A stretch of DNA of 64,000 nt from Gnetum montanum (lineage: Eukaryota > Streptophyta > Gnetopsida > Gnetales > Gnetaceae), in the NCBI GenBank assembly GCA_015680685.1, contig MNCI01035799.1, positions 37,157 through 101,156 of the forward strand. Direction: 5' to 3'. Both the position numbers and the translations under genes were made by a program. The notes under the pieces are model-generated. The model was not told the DNA's origin and searched no databases. It was given only the letters and a program-made list of their open reading frames with translations. The stretch's first letter is position 1, and each line of letters opens with the position of its first letter. Shown here in pieces: positions 23,226 to 34,739 of this stretch.

Positions 23226-24071
23226 TTCACATGAGGCCAACATAGATGGATGAAGCCAATGTAGTTGGAAGAGTTTGTTTACTATTTTTTGTATCCAAAG
23301 AGGTTTTGGTGGCCTAGGTGCATCAAAACTTACCAAAAATGGAAAACTACATGTTAAATTATAACCTACCACACCTACAAATCAAATCAATATGTTAGTA
23401 ATCATGATAGAAATTTTTAGCTAAAAACCAGCAACCATGAGATCTATAAATGCCAATTTCAAACACTTTGAATAGGTTCCACTATTACACACTTCTTCAA
23501 CCAAACAACCTTTGCAACCTAGAGCACTTAAGACCTTTGGCATTTCGTAAATATTTTGAAGTAATTTGATAACAAATTGGGAATCTGAGACTCCTAGCAT
23601 GGTGCCAAAACCCAAAAAATTCAAACATGTTTATCCCCTTATGACCAATGCTAGAGATATTAGCTTGAAATTCCCAAGGAGTTTTGACAATTAGTGTTGG
23701 GAAGTACCTAGATCATGAAGCTGACTACAAAATACACCCTGCCATTTTCAACAGGCTTCAAGCTTCATCTAAGAAACAGACTATGCATTTAAGCACATAA
23801 TCTATACAAATTTGAACTTTATAATTTTCAATATTTTATTTATTGTAATAAAGTTTTCAGTTCATTCATTGTACAAATCTATTTACATTTCATTTCAATG
23901 CATTTTTATTGAAATCATTTACCTCCATTTGCACTTCCTAAGTCCTTGGGTGATCAACAGGACTATCCATGATGCCTTGAATTCTCTTTCTCAGAGATCC
24001 TTGGGATCTTGGATTAAAACCATTCTAACTAAAATTTTTGATCTTTCTCCAATGATCAAATTTCAAGCGCA
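23226..24071 (+). repeat. Truncated 5' LTR (T1) of the Tat element
   Basis: This aligns with 52060-52940 over its length (for example GGTTTTGGTGGCCT, AACCTTTGCAACCTAGAGCA and CTAAGTCC.TGGGTGAT). It ends ...AAGCGCA at 24071. The first part of the LTR is missing where it meets T0. Confidence 0.75.
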
Positions 24072-24080
24072 ATATTTTTC

Positions 24081-24098
24081 TGGCGCTTGAAGGAGGGC
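24081..24098 (+). other. PBS-like site of the Tat element
   Basis: TGGCGCTTGAAGGAGGGC follows nine bases after the LTR end and begins with TGG, as a PBS should. It is conserved with the T0 element. Primer tRNA unidentified. Confidence 0.5.
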
Positions 24099-25458
24099 CT
24101 TCACTCAAGCTCATTGTCAAATCCTACTTTACTTATTTTGGAACAAATCTTTTCCTTTTACAAGTCTAAACACATTAATTTTATAACAAATTTTTTTGCT
24201 GAAAAGAAACCAATGCTACTACCCATTTTCTTGCAACTAACACCTAGCATATTAGTTACAAGTAATTAGGGTTTTCACAAAATTTTCATAGATATTGCTA
24301 AATTTTCTAAAGTTAGCATGGTTGCCTATGAAACCTATCATTCTTCCTAGCTTAAACCTACCTTTTTATGTTTCAAAGGCCAACATTTCTTAGCTCTAAT
24401 CACCCAAACCTCCTATTATGAAATTTTTGGCTAAAGCCAACGTGGTTCCCCTTAAAACCCCAGTGTAGTATTGGGAAAATCAAATGTTTTACAAATACCT
24501 TATTAACAAGCAAGTGCAGCTTTTTAGGAAGGGGTGTCCTGAATGTTTCTTTTTTGGGAAAGGTAATTGATTACTTATCCCCTTCCTCCCCCCCTTGTGT
24601 AGCTCTTTCTAGAAGAGCTAGCATAGTTGGTTTTTCCAACATTACCACTGTAACTTGCACTACACCTACCATTGCAGTTATAACCATATTCCAACCAAGA
24701 CTCCTTTATACCTTGGATACTTTCACTTTCTAGAAATTTTTTTATTTATTTTGTTAAAAATATTTTTAAGTGAAAATAAAAATTACCAATAATATCTTTC
24801 AGTTAGTCCATGGTTTTGCCCCTTACTTTAACAAACATGGCATCAAGCCAAAATGTGATGAGGGTTTATGACCCAACAGATCTTGTTGTAACTAAGCATA
24901 TGCAATCTCCTGAAAAAAAGGGGCAAAGCCTAGATTTTTTCATCATTAATGAAAATTACTATAATTTCATCTATGCCAAAATCCAGGAAGGCTTGCTCAT
25001 CCCACGTGTGGAGGCTGAATCCAAGTGTGAGTATGAGTTAATCCACCTTAATGCAAAGGAGTACATTCCTTTCCCATATGAAAAGATACCCTTGAACAAT
25101 GCCCACATGCACATCCTATGTTATTATTATAATGGATGAGCAACACATGGAGTCAAGCTCAAAGGGTCATCATGAGAGGAGTAGGATGAGTTTGAGGTAG
25201 AACCCAAAGCTAAAAAATTCTTATGGAGCTTTTTTTAATCCTTAGCTTCACAAGCCAAGGCACCCACCTCAACCTCTCTTTCCTTCTTCATGGGGTAGGT
25301 TCCTCAACCCTCTTCTCCCATCTACCCTACCATGTTTGGACTGAAACTTATCATAACGATCCATTAGGCAAATTGGAGCATAAAAAAACATCTATTTTCT
25401 CTTCCATTCTTTTCACCATGTAGACTCAATATGCACAGCCATCATCGATGGTTATAAC
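24099..25458 (+). pseudogene. Tat leader and start of gag region
   Basis: 24099-24809 is a non-coding leader. An open stretch at 24810-25139 encodes a 109-residue polypeptide I cannot match. Its position between the PBS and the recognisable gag core (30695 onward, across the CopY insertion) suggests the N-terminal part of gag or of an Ogre-type extra ORF. The sequence after 25140 is broken by stops up to the CopY target site (ATAAC, 25454-25458). Confidence 0.4.
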
Positions 25459-26680
25459 TGAGGATTTTTGAACTTAGAATTTTGGAATGAATAAGTTCCC
25501 CAAATCAAAATTTACAGCCATAAAAACCACAACCAAATTTAACATGGTTCCCCAACTTCGGTAGTCCACACTCGAAGGGTAGTTCACTTGCACACCTCTA
25601 GACTTTGTTTCTCGAAAATGTGGTTTGATGGACACCACACCCTATAAAAGCTCTAAGCTCCACTCTAAATTAGTTCATTGCAACAAATCCACTCAACCCT
25701 ACAAGGTCTCAACAAGCTTAGAATGTGGTTTCTAAGATTCCACAACCTTTACAACTTGAGCTCCACTCTAGAGTGTTATGTCACAACACTAACCCTCAAT
25801 CCTGCAAGATCCCAACAAGCTCAAGGACGATTCCTTCCTGCAAGAAGCACATCCACCCCACAAGGCAACAAGAGAATCAAAAATTTACAAGGTATGAATG
25901 TAACTAAACTTGTTGATCCTTACACAATGAGGTATAGTTCACTTTGACAAATTACAATAGATATTGTAATGAGAATATCACACTAATGATGAATATAATG
26001 ATTACTTAATATGACACTTGAAAGTATAACAATGCTTACTTATTTTCCAATGGAATGAAGTCTTCTTATAGCTAATATGTTTTCAAAATCACCTCAAAAT
26101 TCATGAAACAACTATCTAATGGTCATTGGAGACATATTTCTCAAGGTTGAGACATCTTTCTACATCATACCTTCATTCCAGAGAAACATCTTTTTCTCAA
26201 GAAATACATCTTTGCAGAGACATCTTCAAGAAGATGTCTTTCTCTCTAGAAATATGTCTACTATTTTTTAGAGACGTCTTTATTTGTTCAGTCTCTAACT
26301 TGGCCAAGACATCTTTGTCATCAAGGAGATGTCTTTCTTTAGTAGTAGACATCTGTTTTTTCTTGAAGAAATATTTTTTGAAACTCCTTTTTCTTGACCA
26401 AGATGTCTATTATTTCTTGGAGACATCTTTCTTCACTTTGAAATACTTGATCCTTATCTCTGATCATCAGAGTTGCATTTTGAAATCTTCCTTCCTTGTC
26501 CATGCTTCTTGAACTCCCCCATACATTCCTAAGACTTGGATGATGTCTTTCTTGTTAGAGCTCTCCTCTTGTCTTAAAATCCATGTCCAACCCCTTTTCC
26601 TATAAACACACAAATAAAAACCACACAAACATTCTTGTTCTCTAGTTTTCTTAATGTTTTGATATACCAAAAGGTCAAAA
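25459..26680 (-). repeat. 3' LTR of CopY
   Basis: It begins TGAGGATTTTTGAACT and ends CAAAAGGTCAAAA on the plus strand. It includes the AGACATCTTT-rich segment at 26130-26430. Confidence 0.85.
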
Positions 26681-26826
26681 ATCTCCCCCTTTTTTGCAAT
26701 GTCCAAAACTTAAGAAAATGGGCTAGTCTAATCACAATATACATTACTAAACACTTCTCCTCCTTTGTGGATAAGAATAAAATGGAGATGAACCAAGCTC
26801 CCCCTAAACATATGCATACATATAAA

Positions 26827-26854
26827 TGTATGTATGTATGTATGTATGTATGTA
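26827..26854 (+). repeat. (TGTA)7 microsatellite
   Basis: Seven perfect TGTA units lie in the CopY 3' untranslated region. Confidence 0.9.
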
Positions 26855-26929
26855 TTTATAGATATGTATGTGTGAGTATATAGAGATAATAGAAAGACTT
26901 ACGTGATAGAACAAGGTCATATTCCCATA

Positions 26930-29160
26930 TCTTTGCATAAAGAAGTCAACCATCATTCATCTAGAGATTTTGTAAAGGCATTAGCTAGTTGACTCTCTAT
27001 TCCAATAAACTCCAAATTTATATGTCCACATTGGGTTTGTTCTCATATAAAGTGATGATGAATCTCAATGTGTTTGGTATGAGAATTTTGGATCAACGTT
27101 TTCATCATATTGATGGTGCTCTTGTTGTAACGGTAAATACATGTTGCTTCTTCTTTTACTCCTAAATCTATAAGAGTTTCTTTCATCCAAAGTAATTGAG
27201 AACAACAACTACCAATAGAGATATATTTAGCTTCTACTATTAAGAGATCCATAGAGGTTTGCTTCTTGATTTTCCAAGAAACAAGACTTATTCCTAAAAA
27301 GAAATAGTTGTCACTCATGCTTTGGCGATCATCGGAATAGCTTTCCTAATCTAAATCACAATATTTGGCAAGATCAAGTGGTGAATCCTTTGGATACCAA
27401 AGGTCCCAATTAGTAGTACCTTTTAAATAATGGAAAATATGTTTAATAGTCTTATAATGAGACTCCATTGGAGTTGTTTGATATTTGGCATACGTTCCTA
27501 TACTTAATGCTATATCTAGTCTACTAGTGATTAAATAAAGTAAACTACCTATCATACCTCTATATATCTCAAGATCAACAAGCTTACCTTGTTCATCTTT
27601 GATGAGTTTAGAATTTGCAACCATAGGAGTACTCTTAATTTTAACATCTGCTAAATTGTATTTAAGTAAGAGATCTTTAACATATCTAGTTTGGCATATA
27701 ATAGTTCCATCAGCTAATTGATAGATTTGAAACCTAAGAAAGTTCTTGAGTTCTCTCATTCGGCTCATTTCAAATTTAGACTACATTAGATCAGAAAATT
27801 TCTTGCACAGAATTTCAGTAGTGGTACCAAAAATAATGTCATCAACATAGATTTGAACAATTAGAAGACCTTTACCTTCTCTTTTTATAAATAGAGTAAC
27901 ATCAACTTTACCTCTTTCAAAACCATTGGATGCAAGGTGTTGATAAAGTCTTTCATACCAAGCTCTTGGATCTTATTTAAGATCATAGAGAGCTTTCTTG
28001 AGCTTGTAAACATGATTAGGTTTGACGAAATTAACAAATCCTTTAGGTTGTTCAATGTCAACCTCTTCTTGTATTGTTCCATTCAAGAAAAAAATTTTAA
28101 TATCCATTTGATAAAGCTTAATTTTTTTAATGCTAGTGTAACAAGAAGAAGTCTAATAGATTCCAACCTAGTAATAGGAGCAAAGGTTTCATCAAATTCA
28201 ATCCCCTCTTATTGGTTGTATCCTTAAGCAACCAATCTAGCCTTGTTTTTAATGATGTTTCTAGCTTCATCTATCTTGTTCCTCAATATCCATTTCGTTC
28301 CAATGATAGGTTTATGTTTTGGCCTAGGTTTCAATTTCCATACGTCATTTCTAGCAAATTGAGTGAGTTCATCTTGCATAGCAAAAATCCACCCCTCCTC
28401 TCCTTCAGCTTCCTTAAATTTTTTGGGTTCAAGTTGGGGGAGAGGTATGCGGAAAAAGCACAAATCTCTTGTATTTGACAAACACCATCTTGAACTTCCC
28501 CAATAACATCATTAACAGTGAGTTTTTCTGAGTCCAAGAATTTTCAATTGAGTGGGGAAAATTTTATGAAGTTCATCATTTAGCTCTTCTTCATGATCAC
28601 TACCACTTTTAGAAATTTTGTCAAGTTACACTTGAGTGGGGCTAGATAATTCTTGAATGGGAATAGCTTCATCATTAGGTTGAGGGGATGTAATGACATG
28701 ATCATCTATGTTTACATTTATGGCTTCTTCTACAATGTTTGTCATTTTGTTAAACACTCTATAAGCTCTGCTAACTAAAGAATATCCTAAAAAAATGCCT
28801 TCATTTATTTTTGGATAAAACTTTCTCAAATTATCTTTATCATTTAAAATATAACATTTTGAACCAAAGACATGAAAATAAGCTACTAATGGTTTTCTAC
28901 CTGTCCACAATTCATAAGGAATTTTAGAAGTGAATCTTCTTGCCATAACTCTGTTGCAGACATAGCAAGTAGTGTTGATGGCTTCAGTCCATAAGTGATG
29001 AGAAAGACTTCAATCATTTAATATGGTTCTATCCATCTCATTTAAGATTCTATTTCTTTATTTAGCTATGCCATTTTGTTGAGTTCTTGTAGCAGATAAT
29101 TTATGTATCATTCATTTGACAAAACTATAAAAACTTTGCATTTTTGAATTCTCCTCCATT
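26930..29160 (-). pseudogene. CopY pol: integrase C-terminus, reverse transcriptase, RNase H
   Basis: Copia order read leftward. The integrase core end lies at about 29160-28950, followed by the IPYELWTGRKP ... YFHVFGSKCY block (28946-28626), typical of the Copia integrase C-terminus. RT begins near 28481, with ELTQFARNDVWKL and IIGTKWILRNK. The RT active site YVDDIIFG is at about 27823-27850, and the GMIGSLLYL-type block near 27560. RNase H is at 27318-27043 (KKQTSMDLLIVEAKYISIGS, LLWMKETL). The usual ADIFTK end block survives as ANAFTK near 26970. The integrase Glu region reads NGIAK-stop, so the catalytic Glu is lost. There are several frameshifts and stops: non-functional. Confidence 0.88.
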
Positions 29161-29162
29161 AT

Positions 29163-30154
29163 TGTAAGGTCCCAACAAGCTTAGAATGTGGTTTCCAGGA
29201 TCCCACAACCTTTACAACTTAAGCTCCACTCCGAAGTATTGTGTCACAACACCAACACTTAATCCTGCAGGATCTTGACAAGCTCAAGGATGATGCCTTC
29301 CCACAAGAAGCATATCCACCCCATAGGACAACAAAAGAATTAAAAAAGTACAAGTTAAGAATGCAACTAAACTTGTTGATCCTTGTACAATGAGGTACAG
29401 TTCACTTTGAAAAATTACACTAGATAAAAAATAGTATAATGAGGAACAATATCACACTAATGATGAATACAATTTTTGCTTAATATGACACTTGAAAGTA
29501 CAAAAATGCTTGCTCATTTTCCAATGGAATGAAGTCTTCTTAGAGCCAATATGTTTTTGAAATTACCTCAAAATTCATGCAACAGCAATCTAATGATCAC
29601 GGCAGATGCCTTCTTCGAGGATAAGACATCTTTCTATATATGACCTTCATTCGAGAGAGATGTCTTTTTTTCACAAAATACATATTTGCAAAGAAATATT
29701 TAGGAATATTTCTTTCTCTCCAAAAATACATCTACTATTTTTCAAAGATGCCTTTGTCTATTCAGTCTTCAACTCATCCAAGATGTCTTTCTCATTAGGG
29801 AGCCATCTTTCTTTGGTAATAGATGTCTATTGTTTCTTGTAAACATCTTTTTTCAAACTCCTTCTTCTTAGCCAAGACATCTACTATTTCTTGGAGACAT
29901 CTTTCTTCACTTTGAAATCCTTGGTCCTTATCCCTAATCATCATAGTTGCATTTTGAATTTTTCATTCCTTGTCCATGCTTCTTGAACTCCCACATACAT
30001 TCTAGAGACTTTGATGATGTCTTTCTTATTAGAACTCTCCTCTTGTCTCAAAATCCACATCCAAGTCCTTTCCCTATGAACACACAAACAACAATCACAT
30101 AAACATTCTTTTCCTCCATCTTTCACAATGTTTTGACATACCAAAAGGTCAACA
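29163..30154 (-). repeat. Truncated 5' LTR of CopY
   Basis: It starts abruptly at the GGTCCCAACAAGCTTAG position of the LTR and ends AAAAGGTCAACA, followed by the duplication ATAAC. Confidence 0.85.
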
Positions 30155-30159
30155 ATAAC

Positions 30160-31330
30160 CACTGCTCATCCATTTTCCATGTTAACAAGCCCCACAATGG
30201 GAAATCAAGTAACCGAAGGGTCACATACATCTTTTATCCCTTATGTGTCATAAGTGTTGGCACAAACCTCATTTTCATTGTTCAACCTACCTAAAACAAT
30301 TATTAACCAACCTCTCCCCTCTATACCAAAATCCATTACGAGGCCACAAGTTTTTCAACTTGTACTGCAACTATTTATCCAAACACCACATCCCATAGGA
30401 ATACCCCAAGGCTTGGATTAGGCCTTCCAAATAATCTAAGACCTTTTGAGAGAGTTACAAAAGCTCAAAGCTTTAACAACCTAGATAGTTAAGATTATGA
30501 ACTTCTATCAAGATGATCCTATCATTCTCGCTATCTCAAAAATAACTCTTCCCCCATGCATCCCCATACCCTAGTTTACTAAATATAACAGTGATGGTAA
30601 CCCTAATGCTCACCCTATCACCTCCTTCTCTTAGTGCCTATTATTATAGGCTTGACAACACACCATAATATGGATCTTCTGTATGTCCCTTATAGGAAAA
30701 GCCTTGGACTAGTACCATGCATTACCCTTAGGATCAATATCCTCACTTGAGGACTTAATATTGTAGCTTCTTAACCATTTCAAGTATAACTTGAAATCCA
30801 ACATGACTCTTAACCAAATGATGAAGGTCAAGCATGGACCCCTTGAGCCTATGTAAAAGTTCATACAATGGTGGAATTCTCTTCTCAATAAGATTCTTGA
30901 GCCCATAGCCAAAAGACATCTTCTCACCATATTCAAGTGGGTATTTAATGACTTTATTAAGTTCAAACTTTACTACCTAGACCCATGAACACTTAGTCAA
31001 TCCTTCTCACAAGCCAAGAACATAGACGATGCTACTAAGATAATCCATGACCCCACCTACATGGTGTATAAGAACCAACACACATGAAAGAATAAGAAGA
31101 AGGGGAGGTCAAACCATGTAGCTATTTCCACTATGGACAAAGACAACAAGACCACAAAAGGATCTAAAATGAATCAATCCATGATCCCTACAACCAACAA
31201 CCAACCATCAACATCTAGGGCCTCCACATCAAGTAACATGTGGCTTAACTTTGAGAGAAAATATTGATCAAAATACACTAAGTTACCACTAAAACTATCT
31301 AAACTCCTTCATTACTTTCTAAAGAGTGGA
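30160..31330 (+). pseudogene. Tat gag core (Retrotrans_gag)
   Basis: Downstream of CopY, the plus-strand translation from 30695 reads GKALD-stop-YHALPLGSIS, then EDLILQLLNHFKYNL and KVKHGPLEPM. This is the plant Tat/Ogre gag pattern (Trp-Tyr, 'LP.GSI.SWEDL', Phe-rich helix, 'G.P...YI.R'). Several stops occur (for example 30710) and no intact ORF remains. 31340-31754 continues as non-coding element sequence up to the Gyp1 insertion. Confidence 0.6.
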
Positions 31331-31759
31331 AGGATTCAATAGAAACAAATGATTGAGAATGCCTACAAGAGCCATGATAGAATATACAAGATTGCAAACA
31401 AGCTCACTCTAGCAACCAAGGATGACCCAAAATTCTTTACATTGTCAATGCTATCAACTTCAAGGGAGTAAGAACACAAAATTTCACTGTGCACTATCCT
31501 ATAGAAAAATTTATAAAAAATTTATTGTAGGCCAAAATTTAGTAATTTCACATCAAAATTACCAATAAATAGTATACAACGATCTTATGTTCTAGAAATG
31601 AAACATTCTATGCTATTTTCTAGCAAAAACTTCAAATTGTAACAACACTTTTTTGGCTACAAAGCACTAAAAATGTATAGAATGAGGCAAGATAAAATTT
31701 AGAACTTGGCATGAAAAAATCTTAAAACCAAAACAATGTTATAACAATGATATTATGAT

Positions 31760-32607
31760 TGATGGGATGTGATATCGCATGGGCCGCAATATTGCATCCC
31801 CCATGATATCACATATGCAATATCGTGTCTTCCCTTGTGATATCGCGTACACAATATCACAGTCCATCGCCATGTCTATAAATAAGAGGTGGCTCTCCCT
31901 TATTTCACATAATTAGATTTAGACAGTAGTGAAACTCTGGCAGTTTGATCCCTCCAGAGATAGATTATTTTCCAGTGTCTGCCCACAGTGTGGTGAATGT
32001 AAATGTACGACATCCTTTATTTGAGTGTGACGTACTTAGTCACGCACATGATCGGCAATAAAGATCGAGATTACTTCATCATTGTAGCATTCACTTTGTT
32101 ATTTATTTATTTAATTTTTATTTACTGCTTTCCTAGTTAATACTCTCTCACCGTTAAACTCATGTTAGACGCGGCATTAGTACGACTTGATTACGAGCAT
32201 TTAAGTGTGACTACTTGGTAACCCAATGGCGTACCTAGGATCTACGCTTGGTAATCCCAGTGGTAGTCATGCACAAGGTCCAAGATATGTACGGATAATC
32301 ACGGAATGGATGCTCATCGCACTTAGGCTATATTAGATTCTTTTACCCTTTCTCCTAGATTAGTTAATATTACTCTCTTTCCATTGCTTCAGGAGTAGCA
32401 TTAGATTAGGAACACATCATACACCTCACTCTAGACTAAAACATATGTGACAAAGCTAATACTAGTCCAGGTGGAAAGACAGCGAACTGCAACCTAAGGC
32501 TAATTGTCTAGGTGCCACAACTAGTCCGTTTGTGGAGTTTGACTAGATCACGCATGAAAACGCTCGTATTTGTATGGTTGAGTATAGGAGTACCTCGCCA
32601 CTCATCA
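31760..32607 (+). repeat. 5' LTR of Gyp1
   Basis: It begins TGATGGGATG and ends CCACTCATCA. ATATCG-type motifs at 31771-31858, TATA box at 31877-31884, AATAAA at 32057-32062. Compared with the 3' LTR it has about 49 extra bases in U3, bounded by ATATCG repeats. Confidence 0.92.
31877..31884 (+). promoter_or_regulatory. TATA box of Gyp1 5' LTR
   Basis: TATAAATA lies in the context TCTATAAATAAGAGGTGG, identical in the 3' LTR (39652-39659). It is 180 bp upstream of AATAAA in both. Confidence 0.8.
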
Positions 32608-32608
32608 T

Positions 32609-32626
32609 TGGCGTCGTTGCTGGGGA
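32609..32626 (+). other. Gyp1 primer binding site (Asp-tRNA)
   Basis: TGGCGTCGTTGCTGGGGA, one base after the LTR, differs at two positions (both C to T) from the complement of the Asp-tRNA 3' end used by Athila elements. Confidence 0.85.
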
Positions 32627-32738
32627 TGGTGCTAGTTATCTAGATTAGTTATATCATACAAAGTCGCTGTAAAGGACTTAACGATATATCTCTTAGAAAG
32701 AAGTAATTATAAAAAGTCACATAAATTCACACACAATA

Positions 32739-34725
32739 ATGCCTCTCTTACAAGATCACAATAATGCCACACTTAGTGAGGAAGTTCATTGGAGAACCAA
32801 CGAACTATATAACGATAAAGATTGGAGTACGCAACCCAAGGTAGGGGTTTCTTATAAACATGAATGAAAGCAACGTCATCCCAACACACAAAAGCATAAC
32901 TTACCGGATGATGATAAACCTCTACTGGCCACTACAAGCCTAACGCAAATACAAGAGGCTATTCGAATCTCACGTAGGCATCGTAAAGAGAGCCATCTAC
33001 CCAAGCTCGATTTAAACAACTTTCCTAAATTTTTAGGAGGCTAGGACTTAGATCTGCATCAACATTTACAAGCCTTCTATGATGCCTGCACATGGAATAA
33101 CATTAATAATGGGTGGCAAAAACTTAAGTTCTTTCCCATGACACTCATTGACCAAGCAAAAGTATGGTATAGATCGTTAAAACCAAATTTGATACGACGC
33201 TGGTCAACAATGGTAGAAGTCTTTAACAAAAAATATCAAACCTACGCAAGAGTGTTAGTCTTGAGAAAACAAATCCAAGGATGGAAACAATCACAACATG
33301 AACCCTTGGACATGGCCTTAGAAAGATATTATGCACTGTTAAACAACTATCCAGGCCATGGGTTTTCTAAGGAAAGGCTAATGTACAATATCATTGATGG
33401 GCTACATAATGAAACAAGAGAAACCCTAGGGATGTATGCCCAAGGTCAACTATATGAACTACGAACCCATCAAGTCCAAGATCTTATTAAGCGGGTAGCA
33501 AAAGAAGAAGGAGAATTGACCATATGGGAGAGTGTTGAAAACATCAACAGGACCATGATCTCAACTTAACAAAGGTCCATGATCATACAAAGGACAAATC
33601 AACCAATCACAAGGAGAAAGAACCATCTTTGCTGATACAACAAAAATTAGAAGAATTTGAGGAAAAGATCAATAAGATGTTGGAATGGACATATCAAAAG
33701 TGTGGAGAATATATCAACATCATTGGAGATAAAGTTTTAACAACCCAAGAAGTAGGAAAAAACGTTAGAAAATTGGAATGAAGGGATAAGAAAAATAAGA
33801 GCTCAATTGCCAACCATGCGTATGAATGCAACATATGCCTATACGATCATCCCAAGGGCCAATGCCCAATATTGTTACATTTACATGAGCATTGGGGAAA
33901 CACGTTACATTTAGATTTTGTATAGAGATACTGTGTTCGATCATAGTGGCAACAACCCCAGTCATGGGGGAATCCACCATTAGACTAGAGACACCCTTGA
34001 TATCATCTGAACCCAAATGCTTATCTTATTTAACATCCTATTTCTCCAACTGGGCCAACGCACTGTATCTCACCACAGTACCATTCTCCTCAATACTATC
34101 AACCCATGCCTCCAACACAACCACCACCTTGTGTATCTTATACACCTCCTAACTTTCAACATTCTCATCCTTTCCCTCCTTCTACATCACCACCAACTGT
34201 TCCTAAGGTGCCTGCACCACAACAACAACCCATGAATGACACTTGTGCTACTACTACTAACAACAATGAAAAGCCTCCTCAACATCAAAAGCATCCTTTC
34301 TTTAAACATGGTCATAATAAGGGACAACACAATTCCAAGGCCACTGCATCTTCCAACCCAGCATAAGTCCCACACTGTGGTGCACCCTTACCTTCAAACC
34401 CAACACCTCATGTAGCTTTATTAGGGCCACCAACTCATGCTCCAACAACAATACGGCCCAATGAATGCATGAATGAAGAGCAACAACACAATCCTTGCAT
34501 ACCATCTAATTTTCCTAAATATCATAGTGGTTCAACTTGTTATCTAGGAACTACATCGTACAAATTGCCCCAGTATGCTTATTATAATCAAGTGTGTGAA
34601 CCCTGACGAGGTAAATATGACCAAGCCCGAATATTTCCAACATGCAAGGATCCTCATCTTCCATTTATTAATCCTTTCCATCCTCAACTGATTAGTTATG
34701 GGGGATATCCCCCATTTCAATAACA
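32739..34725 (+). pseudogene. Gyp1 gag (capsid domain, zinc knuckle, Pro/Gln-rich tail)
   Basis: The ATG at 32739, 132 bp after the LTR, is in frame with the capsid domain. The corresponding ATG in Gyp3 is 139 bp after its LTR. In-frame stops occur in the KHE-stop-KQRH and LGG-stop-DLDL segments. The Retrotrans_gag core is intact from 33138 to 33569 (IDQAKVWYRSL, WSTMVEVFNKKY, LRKQIQGWKQ, MYNIIDGL). A stop and frameshift follow. Then comes a CCHC knuckle CNICLYDHPKGQCP (33827-33865, C-x2-C-x3-H-x4-C), a Pro/Gln/His-rich low-complexity tail (34106-34366) and an Asn/Tyr/Pro-rich end near 34720. The gag matches the start of Gyp3 gag at the window end. Confidence 0.85.
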
Positions 34726-34739
34726 AGAAGGATTAATAA

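Larger units (their letters stand above)
25459..30154 (-). mobile_element. CopY: SIRE/Tork-like Copia retrotransposon, 5' deleted
   Basis: The flanking duplication ATAAC (25454-25458 and 30155-30159) is perfect. The left LTR (25459-26680) is complete and has a PPT next to it. The right LTR (29163-30154) lacks about 240 bp at its inner end and joins directly to integrase coding sequence. The deletion therefore removed the PBS, gag, protease and the first part of integrase. The remaining pol (integrase C-terminal half, RT, RNase H) is on the minus strand. The LTRs are of the same family as CopX, so CopY represents the pol-bearing type. Confidence 0.9.
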
